A DNA stretch of 34,134 nt from an uncultured Campylobacter sp. (GCF_947255105.1 NZ_CAMYFP010000013.1:1-34134), one strand, 5' to 3'. Numbered from the stretch's first letter, positions 1 through 9,164 are shown. Made by a program: numbers and translations. The notes: generated from the letters alone by a model not told the origin.

Positions 1-189
1 TAAATTTGAAAAGCACTTAAATTTGAAAAGCACTTAAATTTGAAAAGCACTTAAATTTGAAAAAATAGTTAAATTTATAAAAAGCAGTGAAATTTAAAAG
101 CAGGATAGTGGTTAAATTTCAACAAAACAATCAAAATATAGAGTTTAAATTTCAATAAAAGCAATGAAATTTAGAAGCAGTGAAATTTA
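1..189. repeat. Degenerate AAATTT tandem repeat tract
   Basis: Three perfect tandem copies of a 17-nt unit (TAAATTTGAAAAGCACT) occupy 1-51. A fourth copy with an altered tail follows at 52-69, then increasingly irregular TAAATTT/GAAATTT units with AAGCA-like spacers run to about 189. The tract lies downstream of the minus-strand rubrerythrin gene and contains no credible coding sequence. It continues beyond the left edge, so the full copy number is unknown. Unit purity falls from left to right, as expected for a tandem array eroding at one side. Confidence 0.9.
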
Positions 190-221
190 ACAAAAGGCAG
201 GGCAAAAGCCCCACCAACTCT

Positions 222-809
222 CTAATAGTCCTCTACAAAAAGTTTAAAGAACTCCATTCCATGCTCACAGGCCGGACAGGTTTTTGGAGCTTTTTTGCCT
301 TTGTAGATGTAGCCACAATTTTGGCAAATCCAGTAAGTCTCCATCTCTCTTTGAAAGACTACGCCATCTTTGATATTTTTAAGAAGTTTTAAAAATCTCT
401 TCTCATGTGCCTCTTCAACTTTGGCTATTTGCAAAAAGGTATTGGCAATCTTGCTAAAACCCTCCTCTTTGGCGATATTTGCAAAGTCAACATACATATC
501 TGTCCATTCATGATTTTCACCCTTGGCAGCTGCTTTTAAGTTTTGCTCAGTTGTGCCAACCATTACCGGAAAATGGTCATCTTGATTTACTCCAACTGCC
601 TCGCCTGTAAGCTCTTCGCTTAGATATTTATAAAATCTTTTAGCATGCTCCATCTCATTTCTTGCAGTCTCTAAAAAGATTTCACTTATTTGAACATAAC
701 CCTCATTCCTTGCTACTTTGGCATACATTGTATATCTTGCGTAAGCCTGAGTTTCACCTGCAAAAGCTGTCATTAAATTTTTAGCTGTTTTGCTATCTTT
801 TAGTTTCAT
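222..809 (-). CDS. rbr: Rubrerythrin with C-terminal rubredoxin domain
   Basis: Rubrerythrins reduce hydrogen peroxide in the cytoplasm at a non-heme diiron centre, fed with electrons through a rubredoxin iron site. The 195-residue protein has a ferritin-like four-helix domain (about 1-150) with diiron ligands visible at E19, E52xxH55 and E132xxH135. A short rubredoxin domain (about 155-195) carries two CxxC pairs, C162/C165 and C178/C181. The order diiron then rubredoxin, and the length, match classical rubrerythrin rather than the desulforubrerythrin of C. jejuni, which has an extra N-terminal iron domain. The ATG at 809 is preceded by an AAGGAG ribosome site. The gene is monocistronic and divergent from the HAD gene. 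Family assignment is firm. The exact electron donor is not visible here. Confidence 0.95.
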   Translation of the reverse strand: MKLKDSKTAKNLMTAFAGETQAYARYTMYAKVARNEGYVQISEIFLETARNEMEHAKRFYKYLSEELTGEAVGVNQDDHFPVMVGTTEQNLKAAAKGENHEWTDMYVDFANIAKEEGFSKIANTFLQIAKVEEAHEKRFLKLLKNIKDGVVFQREMETYWICQNCGYIYKGKKAPKTCPACEHGMEFFKLFVEDY

Positions 810-838
810 AATATCTCCTTTAACTAAATTTATATATC

Positions 839-844
839 ATTATA
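839..844 (-). promoter_or_regulatory. -10 box for rubrerythrin gene
   Basis: On the minus strand these bases read TATAAT, about 30 nt upstream of the rubrerythrin ATG. No clear -35 is visible, which is usual for housekeeping promoters in this phylum. Position and match are good, but this is a sequence call only. Confidence 0.5.
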
Positions 845-894
845 CTACTTTTTTGATAAAAGACAATCTATTTTTGAAATTTACAACTTTACTC

Positions 895-900
895 TATAAT
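895..900 (+). promoter_or_regulatory. -10 box for HAD gene
   Basis: A perfect TATAAT lies 22 nt upstream of the HAD hydrolase start codon, with an AAAAAAGGA ribosome site between. It is back to back with the divergent rubrerythrin promoter, so the 112-nt intergenic region serves both genes. Confidence 0.55.
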
Positions 901-922
901 AAAATAAAAAAGGATTAGAGTT

Positions 923-1555
923 ATGAAAGCTGTTATTTTTGATATGGATGGCACCATTATAGATAGCGCAGATGCTATATTTCACACTATCAACAACGTT
1001 AGGGCAAATATGAATTTAAAAGAGCCTTTGAGTAAAGAGTTTATAATCAAGGCTATAAACGATCCAAAAAAAGATCCCATAAAAGAGTTTTACAACCTAG
1101 ATAGCGTTACAAAAGAGCAGATTGACTCTTTTAATGTAGAGTTTAAGAAAAATTATGATCTTTTTGCAAAACCTTATAAAGAGGCTATTGAACTGCTTAA
1201 ATATTGCAAAGCAAAGGGGCTTAAAATGGCACTTGCAAGCAATGCGCCAGAGACTACTGTAACTCATGTTGTAGAGAAAAACAGCCTGAATTTATACTTT
1301 GATTTTGTCATTGGAACGAGTAAAAAAACTCCAAAAAAGCCAGATCCAACCATGCTTTTTAGCTCAATGAAAGCACTTGGCGCAAAAGAGGGGATATTTG
1401 TTGGAGATAGCCAAAAAGATATGCTAGCAGCAAATGAGGCAAATATGCCATATATCCATGTTTTATGGGGATTTAATCTAAAAATTGAGACTAAGTTTTG
1501 TGCTAAAAGTTCTAATGAGGCAGAAAAATATATAGAAGATATATTTGCTATTTAG
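923..1555 (+). CDS. HAD-superfamily phosphatase (phosphoglycolate phosphatase-like)
   Basis: Cytoplasmic Mg-dependent phosphohydrolase of the haloacid dehalogenase superfamily. Motif I, FDMDGT, sits at residues 6-11, with nucleophile D7 and acid/base D9. A helical cap domain follows, then motif II (LASNA, near 108), a lysine-rich motif III region (KKTPKKPDP) and motif IV (VGDSQKDM) near 160. The size, 210 residues, and cap position fit the Gph/YfnB-like subgroup. The substrate cannot be read from the sequence; phosphoglycolate, pyrimidine nucleotides or sugar phosphates are all possible. It appears to be a single gene with its own promoter, about 95 nt before the polyprenyl synthase gene. Confidence 0.85.
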   Translation: MKAVIFDMDGTIIDSADAIFHTINNVRANMNLKEPLSKEFIIKAINDPKKDPIKEFYNLDSVTKEQIDSFNVEFKKNYDLFAKPYKEAIELLKYCKAKGLKMALASNAPETTVTHVVEKNSLNLYFDFVIGTSKKTPKKPDPTMLFSSMKALGAKEGIFVGDSQKDMLAANEANMPYIHVLWGFNLKIETKFCAKSSNEAEKYIEDIFAI

Positions 1556-1649
1556 ACAGAGAAGAGATTGATTTATTTATCTTTTTTTTACTTCTTTTAG
1601 GTAAAATCACGAGATAAAAAGTAGATAAATTTAAGGCACAAGGGAGATA

Positions 1650-2552
1650 ATGCAACTTTTAAATGAAATAGATAGTTTGATTTTGAACTATGTAAAAGAG
1701 CTTAACTATCAAAACGCTACAACTATGTTTCTTACTATTAAACCAGGTAAAAAGCTTCGTTCTAAGTTACTTTTAAAAATTGCTCAAAAAAGTGATGAGT
1801 CTATCAAACTTGCAGCTATAGTTGAGATGATACACGCCGCTAGTTTGCTGCATGATGATGTTATTGATAGTAGCGATACAAGGAGAGGGAGTGCCTCTAC
1901 AAATGCTCTTTTTGGTTCAAAAAATGCCATTATGCTTGGCGATATTTTATACTCAAAGGCCTATAGCAAACTTGTTAAATTTGATAAAGATATCGCACAA
2001 ACTATCTCAGAGTCAGTCTGTAAGATTAGTGTTGGCGAGCTTATGGATGTTTTGCTTAGCAAGGAGTTTAACGAAGACAAAAAACTCTACTTAGATATGA
2101 TCTATCATAAAACTGCTGCTCTAATCGAGGGTAGCACAAAGGCAGCAGCTATTTTGGCTGGTTTGGACGCAGAAATTTATGCAAAATATGGTAAAAATTT
2201 AGGCATAGCTTTTCAGATAGTTGATGATTGGTTAGATATAACTCAAAGTAGCCAAACACTTGGAAAACCTGCATTTAGCGACTTTAAAGAGGGCAAGACA
2301 ACTTTGCCATATATCTATCTTTATGAAAGATTGGATAGCAATGACAAAAAAAAGCTAAAAGCACTTTTTAAAAAGGAGCTAAATAGCGATGAGATTTTGT
2401 TTATTAAGGATAAATTTAAAGAGTATAAGATAGATGAGCTGGTTTTAAGTGAGATAGAGTTTTATGCAAATGAGGCGATAAGCGCGGTTAGAGGCGAAGG
2501 TAGGCAAGATCTTATTGAGATTATTGAGTCCCTTGTCAATAGGACATTTTAA
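1650..2552 (+). CDS. Polyprenyl diphosphate synthase (trans-isoprenyl type)
   Basis: Extends allylic diphosphates with isopentenyl diphosphate to make the long side chain of menaquinone, and possibly other lipids. The first aspartate-rich motif is DDVID at residues 69-73, inside the LLHDDVID signature. The second is DDWLD at 192-196. The intervening KTAALIEGS region near 154 is also typical. The length of 300 matches octaprenyl-type synthases, but chain length cannot be assigned confidently. An AGGGAG ribosome site precedes the ATG, and TAAAAT at 1602-1607 is a plausible -10. The stop codon overlaps the hemA start by one base (TAATG), so the two are translationally coupled. This gene probably leads the operon that runs to nikR. 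Confidence 0.9.
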   Translation: MQLLNEIDSLILNYVKELNYQNATTMFLTIKPGKKLRSKLLLKIAQKSDESIKLAAIVEMIHAASLLHDDVIDSSDTRRGSASTNALFGSKNAIMLGDILYSKAYSKLVKFDKDIAQTISESVCKISVGELMDVLLSKEFNEDKKLYLDMIYHKTAALIEGSTKAAAILAGLDAEIYAKYGKNLGIAFQIVDDWLDITQSSQTLGKPAFSDFKEGKTTLPYIYLYERLDSNDKKKLKALFKKELNSDEILFIKDKFKEYKIDELVLSEIEFYANEAISAVRGEGRQDLIEIIESLVNRTF

Positions 2553-3859
2553 TGCAATACCTAAATGTAAGCTTTACTCATAAAAATACAGATATAGCAG
2601 TCAGAGAGCGACTCTCTTTCTCAGATGAGAGCAAGAAAAAAGAGATATTAAGACTTGTAAGCTCTAACATCAATGTAGCTGAGTGTTTGGTGCTTAGCAC
2701 TTGCAATAGAGTGGAAATTTTTGCCTTTGTAAGTGAGATTGAGCTTTCTAAAAGTTACATACTAAAAGCTATCTCTGTTTTAAGTGGCGTAGCGCTTAAT
2801 GAGCTTGAGGCTAGAGCCGATCTCTATTATGGAAGTGGGGCGATACATCATCTCTTTACAGTTGCAAGCTCTCTTGATAGCTTAGTTGTGGGCGAAACTC
2901 AGATAGTTGGTCAGCTAAAAGACGCACTTTCATTTGCCAACAAACAGGGGAGTTGTGGCGTAAATTTAAATAGAGCTGTCAAATATGCATTTAAATGTGC
3001 AGCCAAAGTAAGAACCAACACTCAAATTTCTAAAAATCCAGTATCAGTCTCAAGTGTCGCAGTCAATAAAGCAAAGGAGATATTTGGCTCACTGGATGGC
3101 AAAAAAACTTTAGTAGTTGGTGCTGGAGATATGAGCGAACTTGCCTGTAAGCACCTTTTGGCAAATGGCGCTAAAGTCGTTGTTGTAAATAGAAGTCTTA
3201 ATAGAGCTTTAAGCCTAAAAGAGAAGTTGCAAAACAATATAGAGATAGAGGAGTTTAGCCACTTAAAAGAGCTTATAAACTCCCATGAGTTGATATTTTC
3301 AGCAACCGGTTCGCTTGAGCCAATTATTACTAATAGGCTTATTGAAGAGAGAGATTTTGATAGGTATTTTTTTGATATTGCTGTGCCACGAGATATCGAG
3401 ATATCAGAGAGCGTTAAGATAAAGGTCTATAGCGTAGATGATCTTCAAGAGATAGTCAAGATAAATATGGCTCTAAGAGAGGAGCAGGCACAGATTGCCT
3501 ATGCGATTGTTGGTAGAGATACAAATGAATTCTTTAAAAAGCTCAAGATACTTGCAGCAACTCCTATCATCAAATCTCTTAGAAAAAGAGCGAGAGATTT
3601 TGCAGATAGAGAGCTTGAAAAGGCGATAAAAAGGGGCTATCTAAAGAGATCTGATTTGGATGAGTCAAGAAAGCTTATCCATCAAGTTTTTAAGTCATTT
3701 TTGCACACACCAACTGTAAATTTAAAAGAGCTGAGCTTTGAAGATGATGGCGATAACATCATAAGAGCCATAGAGCAGGTCTTTGATATAGAGGTTGATG
3801 ATGAGGATGAGAGATATAATTTTGATATAGAAAATTTGGAGAATATAGATGAAATTTAG
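2552..3859 (+). CDS. hemA: Glutamyl-tRNA reductase
   Basis: Catalyses NADPH-dependent reduction of glutamyl-tRNA to glutamate-1-semialdehyde, the first committed step of C5-pathway tetrapyrrole synthesis. The catalytic cysteine is C51 in the STCNRVE signature. The conserved VVGETQIVGQLK segment is near 112-123, a Rossmann GAGDMS nucleotide-binding turn lies near 190, and a helical C-terminal dimerisation region follows. The length of 435 is normal for the family. It overlaps the prenyl synthase stop by one base and proS by 11 bases. hemC lies three genes downstream in the same run, so two heme-pathway genes sit in one operon. Confidence 0.97.
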   Translation: MQYLNVSFTHKNTDIAVRERLSFSDESKKKEILRLVSSNINVAECLVLSTCNRVEIFAFVSEIELSKSYILKAISVLSGVALNELEARADLYYGSGAIHHLFTVASSLDSLVVGETQIVGQLKDALSFANKQGSCGVNLNRAVKYAFKCAAKVRTNTQISKNPVSVSSVAVNKAKEIFGSLDGKKTLVVGAGDMSELACKHLLANGAKVVVVNRSLNRALSLKEKLQNNIEIEEFSHLKELINSHELIFSATGSLEPIITNRLIEERDFDRYFFDIAVPRDIEISESVKIKVYSVDDLQEIVKINMALREEQAQIAYAIVGRDTNEFFKKLKILAATPIIKSLRKRARDFADRELEKAIKRGYLKRSDLDESRKLIHQVFKSFLHTPTVNLKELSFEDDGDNIIRAIEQVFDIEVDDEDERYNFDIENLENIDEI

Positions 3860-5558
3860 CAGACTTTATGCACAAACTACAAAAGAGGCGCCAAAAGATG
3901 CCACGCTACCAAGTCATCAATTTTTGATAAGAGCTGGTTTTATAGAGCAGCTTGGAAGCGGACTTTATAACCTTTTGCCACTTGGAAAGATGGCATATGA
4001 CAATATTGCAAAAGTCATCAAAGAGAACATGGATAAAGCAGGAGCGCAAGAGGTCAGTTTTAGCTTTGTAACGCCAGCTACTTTTTGGCGGGAAAGTGGT
4101 AGATTTGACATATTTGGAAAGGAACTTTTAAGGATAAAAGATAGAAAAAACAATGACTTTGTCTTAAGTCCTACCAATGAAGAGTCAGCCGTAAATATGG
4201 TCAAAAATCGCATCACAAGTTATAAACAACTCCCACTTCATCTCTATCAGATAAATACGAAATTTAGAGATGAGGCAAGACCTAGATTTGGGCTTTTGAG
4301 GGGGCGAGAGTTTATTATGAAAGATGGCTATAGTTTTCATGCAGATGTTGATGATTTAAGACGTGAGTTTTTGCTTATGAAAGAGACCTATAGCAAGATT
4401 TTTAAAGAGCTTGGCTTTAAATTTAAGATAGTTGAGGCAGATAGTGGAGCGATTGGTGGAAGTGGTAGCAATGAGTTTATGGTTCTTGCAAACAATGGCG
4501 AAGATGATATTGTAGTTTGCACAAAGTGCGATTATGGTGCCAACATCGAAACAGCAAAGAGAGCCAAAAGAGAGTTTAGCGGCGAAGCACCAAGTTATAA
4601 CATGCAAAGCAAGTTTCACACTCCAAGCATAACAACTATCGATAGTCTTGCTAAGTTTTTCAATGTTGATAAGTTTTTCATCATAAAAGCCGTCATAAAA
4701 AAGGCTATCTATCAAAATAAAAGCGAGATTGTAGTCTTTTTTGTAAGAGGCGATGACGAACTTCAAGAGACAAAGGCGCTAAATGCCATAAATGCACTTG
4801 AGTTAGTCGATGTTAGCGATGAAGAGATAGCAAAGGCAGGTTTAGTTGCAGGATATTGCGGGCCGCTAAATTTGCCAGATGGCATTAAGTTTTTTATAGA
4901 TAGTGATCTTAAAGAGAGCAGAGGTTTGATATGTGGCGCAAATGAAGAGGGATATCATCTCATCGGCTTTAATGTAATAAATTTCAAAGATGAGCGGTTT
5001 GCTGATTTGAGCGCTGTTACTACCAAAGATAGATGTCTTAAATGTGGCGGTAAATTTGAGATAAAAAAGGGCATTGAAGTTGGCCATATCTTTATGCTTG
5101 GCGATAAATACTCCAAAGCTATGAATGCTACATTTTTAGACAAAAATGGCAAAACTACGCCATATATGATGGGTTGCTATGGTATAGGAGTTAGCAGGCT
5201 GCTTGCAGTTGCAATCGAAGTAGGGCATGATGAAAAGGGTTGTATTTGGCCAAAAAAGATAGCACCTTTTAAACTTGTCATTATAAACCTAAATACCAAA
5301 AACGAAGAGCAGGTCAAATTTAGCGACGAACTCTATGAAAAGTGCCAGGAGCTTGGCATTGAGGTGCTCTATGATGATAGAGATGAGCGAGTTGGTGTAA
5401 AGATGAGTGAGTTTGAACTTATGGGCTTTCCATATGCCATAGTTGTTGGCAAAAAGCTAAAAGAGGGCTTAGTTGAGCTAATTTATCGCGATGGTTTGAT
5501 AAAAAAAGAGATTGGCAAAGATGAAGTGCTTAAATTTGTCAAAGAGAGTCTATGCTAA
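3849..5558 (+). CDS. proS: Prolyl-tRNA synthetase
   Basis: Charges tRNA-Pro with proline in the cytoplasm. This is a class II synthetase of the bacterial type. Motif 1 surrounds LYNLLPLG near 40. Motif 2 is FRDEARPRFGLLRGREF near 137-153. A YbaK-like editing insertion that clears mischarged Ala-tRNA occupies roughly 225-385. Motif 3, GCYGIGVSRLLA, is near 440, and the anticodon-binding domain fills the C-terminus. The length of 569 is full. The ATG lies inside the end of hemA (11-nt overlap) and the stop overlaps fxsA by seven bases. This hemA-proS-hemC arrangement is a familiar Campylobacter gene order. Confidence 0.97.
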   Translation: MKFSRLYAQTTKEAPKDATLPSHQFLIRAGFIEQLGSGLYNLLPLGKMAYDNIAKVIKENMDKAGAQEVSFSFVTPATFWRESGRFDIFGKELLRIKDRKNNDFVLSPTNEESAVNMVKNRITSYKQLPLHLYQINTKFRDEARPRFGLLRGREFIMKDGYSFHADVDDLRREFLLMKETYSKIFKELGFKFKIVEADSGAIGGSGSNEFMVLANNGEDDIVVCTKCDYGANIETAKRAKREFSGEAPSYNMQSKFHTPSITTIDSLAKFFNVDKFFIIKAVIKKAIYQNKSEIVVFFVRGDDELQETKALNAINALELVDVSDEEIAKAGLVAGYCGPLNLPDGIKFFIDSDLKESRGLICGANEEGYHLIGFNVINFKDERFADLSAVTTKDRCLKCGGKFEIKKGIEVGHIFMLGDKYSKAMNATFLDKNGKTTPYMMGCYGIGVSRLLAVAIEVGHDEKGCIWPKKIAPFKLVIINLNTKNEEQVKFSDELYEKCQELGIEVLYDDRDERVGVKMSEFELMGFPYAIVVGKKLKEGLVELIYRDGLIKKEIGKDEVLKFVKESLC

Positions 5559-5965
5559 AGAAATTTTTCCTACCGCTTCTGTTGGTTGAGCTATTTTTTA
5601 CAACTCTATTTATATGGCGAGTTGGCTTTGGTAGCTTTTTTTTGGAGTCTTTGGTTACATTTGTGATAGGTAGCCTTATCATCTCCAGAAACAAAAGACT
5701 AACAAATTCTCTTTTGATAACCTTTTTTGTCGGCAATTTTTCTACTGTTTTGGCAGCTTTTTTGCTTATGATACCTGGAGTTTTTACAGATATTTGCGGA
5801 GCAATTATGTTGCTTTGGGCGCTATTTTCACAGCCAAGAGAGTTTAAAAGAGAGAGTGAGTTTGATAAATTTAACGATAGTAGAGCTAAATTTGACAATG
5901 ATGATATTATAGATGTTGAGATCATAGAAGAGGATAAAAATGCAAAAGATAATAATAGCAACTAG
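5552..5965 (+). CDS. fxsA: FxsA-family inner membrane protein
   Basis: A 137-residue membrane protein. Hydrophobic helices cover about 5-22, 25-45 and 50-85, including the family's conserved MIPGVFTDICGAIMLL stretch. An acidic cytoplasmic tail rich in D, E, K and N runs from about 98. E. coli FxsA sequesters F-exclusion components, but the housekeeping role is unknown. The tail is typical and poorly conserved. It overlaps proS by seven bases and hemC by 26, so it is embedded in the operon. Family membership rests on topology and the PGxxTD segment. Confidence 0.85.
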   Translation: MLKKFFLPLLLVELFFTTLFIWRVGFGSFFLESLVTFVIGSLIISRNKRLTNSLLITFFVGNFSTVLAAFLLMIPGVFTDICGAIMLLWALFSQPREFKRESEFDKFNDSRAKFDNDDIIDVEIIEEDKNAKDNNSN

Positions 5966-6878
5966 AAAGAGCGCTTTAGCACTTTGGCAAAGTGAGTATA
6001 TAAAAGATGAGATAGAGAAAAAGCACAATATTGAAGTGGAGCTTTTGGGTATGAAGACAAAGGGAGATATTATACTTGATACTCCGCTTGCAAAGATTGG
6101 CGGTAAGGGACTTTTTACAAAAGAGCTTCAAACTAGTATGTTAAATGGCGAGTCACATATCGCCGTTCATAGCCTAAAAGATGTTCCTGTTGAGTTTCCA
6201 AAGGGGCTAGTTTTGGCTGCAATTACAAAAAGAGAGGATAAAAGAGATGCCTTTGTTAGCCAAAAATACAGCACTCTGTCTGCACTTCCAAAGGGAGCAA
6301 AAGTTGGCACAACCTCACTTAGACGTCGTATGCAGCTACTTATGTTAAGAGATGATCTAAATATCGTCTCTTTAAGGGGCAACGTCAATACAAGGCTAAA
6401 AAAGCTAAAAGAGGGCGAGTTTGATGCCATTATACTTGCAAAAGCTGGCATAAAAAGACTTGGCTTGGAAGATGAAGTAAGATATGTAACTCCCTTTTCA
6501 AAGCTAGAGATGATTCCTGCTATGGGGCAAGGCGCGCTTGGGATTGAGGCTGTTGATGACAAAGAGATTATCTCGCTCATCTCATTTTTAAATGACAAAA
6601 ATACTCTTATTGAGACAACTATAGAGAGAGATTTTATAGAGAGTTTAAATGGCGGTTGTCAAGTTCCTATCGGTATAAATGCAGAAGTTATTGGCGATAA
6701 GATAGAGATAAATGCTGTAGTTGGTATGCCAGATGCGAGTAAATTTATAAAAGAGCAAAGAACTATCTCTATAGATGAGTGCCACAAATTTGGCAAAAAA
6801 CTTGCAGATGAGTTTATCCAAAATGGGGCAAGAGAGCTTTTAGATGAGGCTTTGAAGATGGGAAGTGAGCTTTTATAA
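5940..6878 (+). CDS. hemC: Porphobilinogen deaminase (hydroxymethylbilane synthase)
   Basis: Polymerises four porphobilinogens into hydroxymethylbilane in heme synthesis. The N-terminus begins with the standard IIIATRKSALALWQ segment. The KGLFTKELQ and HSLKDVP motifs lie near 56-64 and 77-83, TSLRRR near 125-130 and RGNVNTRL near 146-153. The dipyrromethane cofactor is carried by C240 in the LNGGCQVPIG signature. The length of 312 is normal. The start codon lies within the fxsA 3' end, and the stop shares one base with the ubiD start (TAATG). Function is firm. Confidence 0.97.
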   Translation: MQKIIIATRKSALALWQSEYIKDEIEKKHNIEVELLGMKTKGDIILDTPLAKIGGKGLFTKELQTSMLNGESHIAVHSLKDVPVEFPKGLVLAAITKREDKRDAFVSQKYSTLSALPKGAKVGTTSLRRRMQLLMLRDDLNIVSLRGNVNTRLKKLKEGEFDAIILAKAGIKRLGLEDEVRYVTPFSKLEMIPAMGQGALGIEAVDDKEIISLISFLNDKNTLIETTIERDFIESLNGGCQVPIGINAEVIGDKIEINAVVGMPDASKFIKEQRTISIDECHKFGKKLADEFIQNGARELLDEALKMGSELL

Positions 6879-8686
6879 TGAGAGAGTGGATAGACAAATT
6901 TAAAGAAGCGGGGCTTTTAAAGGTAGTTGATGAGCCTGTAGATATAAATTTGCAGTTAGGTCACATCGCCTATATTGAGGTCAAAAAAGATGACTCTAAA
7001 GCACTTTTATTTACCAAGCCAGTAGATAGAAGTGGTCGAGTCTATCCACCTGTTTTTGCCAATACATTTGGCAGTATGAAAGCAGTTGAGCTAGTCTTTG
7101 AAAAGACTCCAGATTTAATTGCAAAGGAGATTGAAGAGATTTTAAAGCCTAAAAAGCCAAAAAATATCATAGAAAAAATCGACTTTTTCACAAAACTTCT
7201 CTCCTTTAGACATCTCTTTGTAAAAAAGCTAAAGGGCGAGGGCGAGTGCCAAGAGATAAAAAAATTTGGAAGTGAGGTCGATCTTTATGAGTTGCCAACT
7301 CTTACAACGTGGCAAGATGATGGCGGTCCTTTCATAACAATGGGACAGGTCTATACAAAGAGCCTAAATGGCAATGCGCAAAATTTAGGTATGTATAGAC
7401 TTCAAGTCTATGACAAAAATCGCCTTGGCATGCATTGGCAGATACACAAAGATGGCGCAAATTTTTTCAATGAGTATAAAGAGGCTGGTTTAAAAATGCC
7501 AGTAAGTGTGGCAATTGGTGGCGATCCGCTCTATATTTGGTGCGGTCAAGCACCTTTGCCAAAAGGTATTTTTGAGCTTTTGCTTTATGGATTTATAAGA
7601 AAAAGAGCGGCAAGAGTTGTCAAGTCCCTTACAAATGGGATCTTTATACCATATGATTGTGACTATGTTATAGAGGGCTATGTAGATCCAAATGAGTTGG
7701 AAAATGAGGGTCCATTTGGCGATCATACGGGTTATTACACTCCGATACTTCCATTTCCTGTGATGAGAGTTGAGGCGATAACTCACAAAAAAGACCCAAT
7801 TTTTCATGCGACAGTTGTAGGAAAACCGCCTTTGGAAGACAAATATATGGGCTATGCAACTGAGAGGATTTTTTTGCCACTTCTAAAAAATGTAACTCCA
7901 GATCTAATTGACTACAATATGCCTGAAAATGGTGTCTTTCACAATCTCATTTTAGCTAAGATGAATGCCATCTATCCAGGTCATGCAAAACAGCTTATGC
8001 ACGCTTTTTGGGGAGTTGGGCAGATGAGTTTTGTAAAACATGCCATTTTTGTTCCAAAAGAAGCGCCAGCTCTTACAGACTACGAAGAGCTTGGCAGGTA
8101 TGTTTTGGATAGGATTAGCCCTAAAAATTTGTTGATTTCTGAGGGGATGTGTGACCAGCTAGATCACGCTAGTCCAAATAGCTGCTATGGTGGCAAGCTT
8201 GGAGTTGATGCAACTTTTGATAGCACCAAAGATGGAGTCTTGCTTTTGGATGACAAAGAATTGCTTGCTAAATTTAAAAAAATAGATGATAATATTTTAA
8301 ATTTAAAACACTATTTTACCAAGAGTAAAAATCCAATCATACTCATAAACTATGATAAAAAAAGAGCAGTCAAAGAGCTATTTAACGAGCTTTTAGCCTT
8401 GAGGCAGCACTTTAGGATATTGATTTTTATAGATCCAAACAACGATATAAACAATGTCTATATGAGCGTTTGGCGTATAGTAAATAGTATCGATGCCAAG
8501 CGAGATATCTATATAGATGAGCTTCAAATTTGTATAGACGCAACTTCAAAAAGCAGTTGGGAGGGCTACGATAGGGAGTGGCCAAAAGAGGTTAATTGCA
8601 CAAAAAGTGTGATAGAGGAACTTATAAAAAAGGGACTTATCGAAGATGATAAGGAATTTTTCAAAAAATATGAAATAATGGGGTAA
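6878..8686 (+). CDS. ubiD: UbiD-family prenylated-FMN decarboxylase
   Basis: A 602-residue member of the UbiD family, which decarboxylates aromatic or unsaturated acids using prenylated FMN. The active-site region ELENEGPFGDHTGYYTP near residues 271-287 supplies the acidic residues used for catalysis. Campylobacters generally make menaquinone by the futalosine route, so the likely substrate is 1,4-dihydroxy-6-naphthoate (the MqnL role) rather than octaprenyl-hydroxybenzoate; this is inferred. Residence in an operon with a polyprenyl synthase supports a quinone job. Coupled to hemC by a one-base overlap and followed three bases later by nikR. No UbiX-type flavin prenyltransferase is present in the window. 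Confidence 0.93.
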   Translation: MREWIDKFKEAGLLKVVDEPVDINLQLGHIAYIEVKKDDSKALLFTKPVDRSGRVYPPVFANTFGSMKAVELVFEKTPDLIAKEIEEILKPKKPKNIIEKIDFFTKLLSFRHLFVKKLKGEGECQEIKKFGSEVDLYELPTLTTWQDDGGPFITMGQVYTKSLNGNAQNLGMYRLQVYDKNRLGMHWQIHKDGANFFNEYKEAGLKMPVSVAIGGDPLYIWCGQAPLPKGIFELLLYGFIRKRAARVVKSLTNGIFIPYDCDYVIEGYVDPNELENEGPFGDHTGYYTPILPFPVMRVEAITHKKDPIFHATVVGKPPLEDKYMGYATERIFLPLLKNVTPDLIDYNMPENGVFHNLILAKMNAIYPGHAKQLMHAFWGVGQMSFVKHAIFVPKEAPALTDYEELGRYVLDRISPKNLLISEGMCDQLDHASPNSCYGGKLGVDATFDSTKDGVLLLDDKELLAKFKKIDDNILNLKHYFTKSKNPIILINYDKKRAVKELFNELLALRQHFRILIFIDPNNDINNVYMSVWRIVNSIDAKRDIYIDELQICIDATSKSSWEGYDREWPKEVNCTKSVIEELIKKGLIEDDKEFFKKYEIMG

Positions 8687-8689
8687 AAA

Positions 8690-9109
8690 ATGGATCAAAT
8701 CATTAGATACAGCGTTTCGCTTACAAAGGATCTTTTAAAAAAACTAGATGAGCTAGTCATTAAAAAGGGATATGCTTCCAGAAGCGAACTTACAAGGGAT
8801 TTAATCAGAAAGCTCTCAGTTGAGAGTGAGTGGGAGATGAGTGAAGAGAGGCTAATTGGCGTTCTAACCATTATCTACGATCATCATCAAAACGAACTTG
8901 TAGAAAAAAAGATGAATATTGAGCATGATGCTATCAACACTATTGAGATAGTTTGCACAACTCATGTCCATATAGATGCAAGAAATTGTCTTGAAACCTC
9001 TATTTTAAAGGGCAAAGGTAAAGATATACTTAAATTTGCCGATAAGATAAGAGGATTAAAGAGTGTTAAGCTAGCAGAACTCTCAAAGATAGGCATACCA
9101 GATACTTAG
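8690..9109 (+). CDS. nikR: Nickel-responsive transcriptional regulator NikR
   Basis: Ribbon-helix-helix repressor that senses Ni2+ and controls nickel uptake or nickel-enzyme genes. Residues 1-45 form the RHH DNA-binding domain (IRYSVSLTKDLLKKLDELV, then a helix with SRSELTRDLIR). Residues 55-139 form the ACT-like tetramerisation and metal domain. The metal-site signature HVHIDARNCLE places likely ligands at H92, H94 and C100, with H79 nearby as a candidate fourth. The length of 139 is typical. It starts three bases after ubiD and is probably co-transcribed with it. No urease, hydrogenase or nickel transporter gene is adjacent, so its targets are elsewhere. Confidence 0.95.
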   Translation: MDQIIRYSVSLTKDLLKKLDELVIKKGYASRSELTRDLIRKLSVESEWEMSEERLIGVLTIIYDHHQNELVEKKMNIEHDAINTIEIVCTTHVHIDARNCLETSILKGKGKDILKFADKIRGLKSVKLAELSKIGIPDT

Positions 9110-9158
9110 TCATAAACGGATTTATTAAATTTCACTCAAGCTATTTAATAAAATATGT

Positions 9159-9164
9159 TATACT
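9159..9164 (+). promoter_or_regulatory. -10 box for first binding-protein gene
   Basis: TATACT lies 67 nt upstream of the first solute-binding protein ATG, in the 122-nt gap after nikR. The leader ends in an AGGG-type ribosome site. No convincing -35 is visible. Confidence 0.4.

Noticed and set aside
1..69. CRISPR-like repeat array
   Set aside because: The 17-nt units are directly adjacent with no spacers and no cas genes nearby.
4356..4766. 136-residue minus-strand open frame inside proS
   Set aside because: Shadow of proS; its composition is that of reversed AT-rich codons, with no ribosome site or family features.
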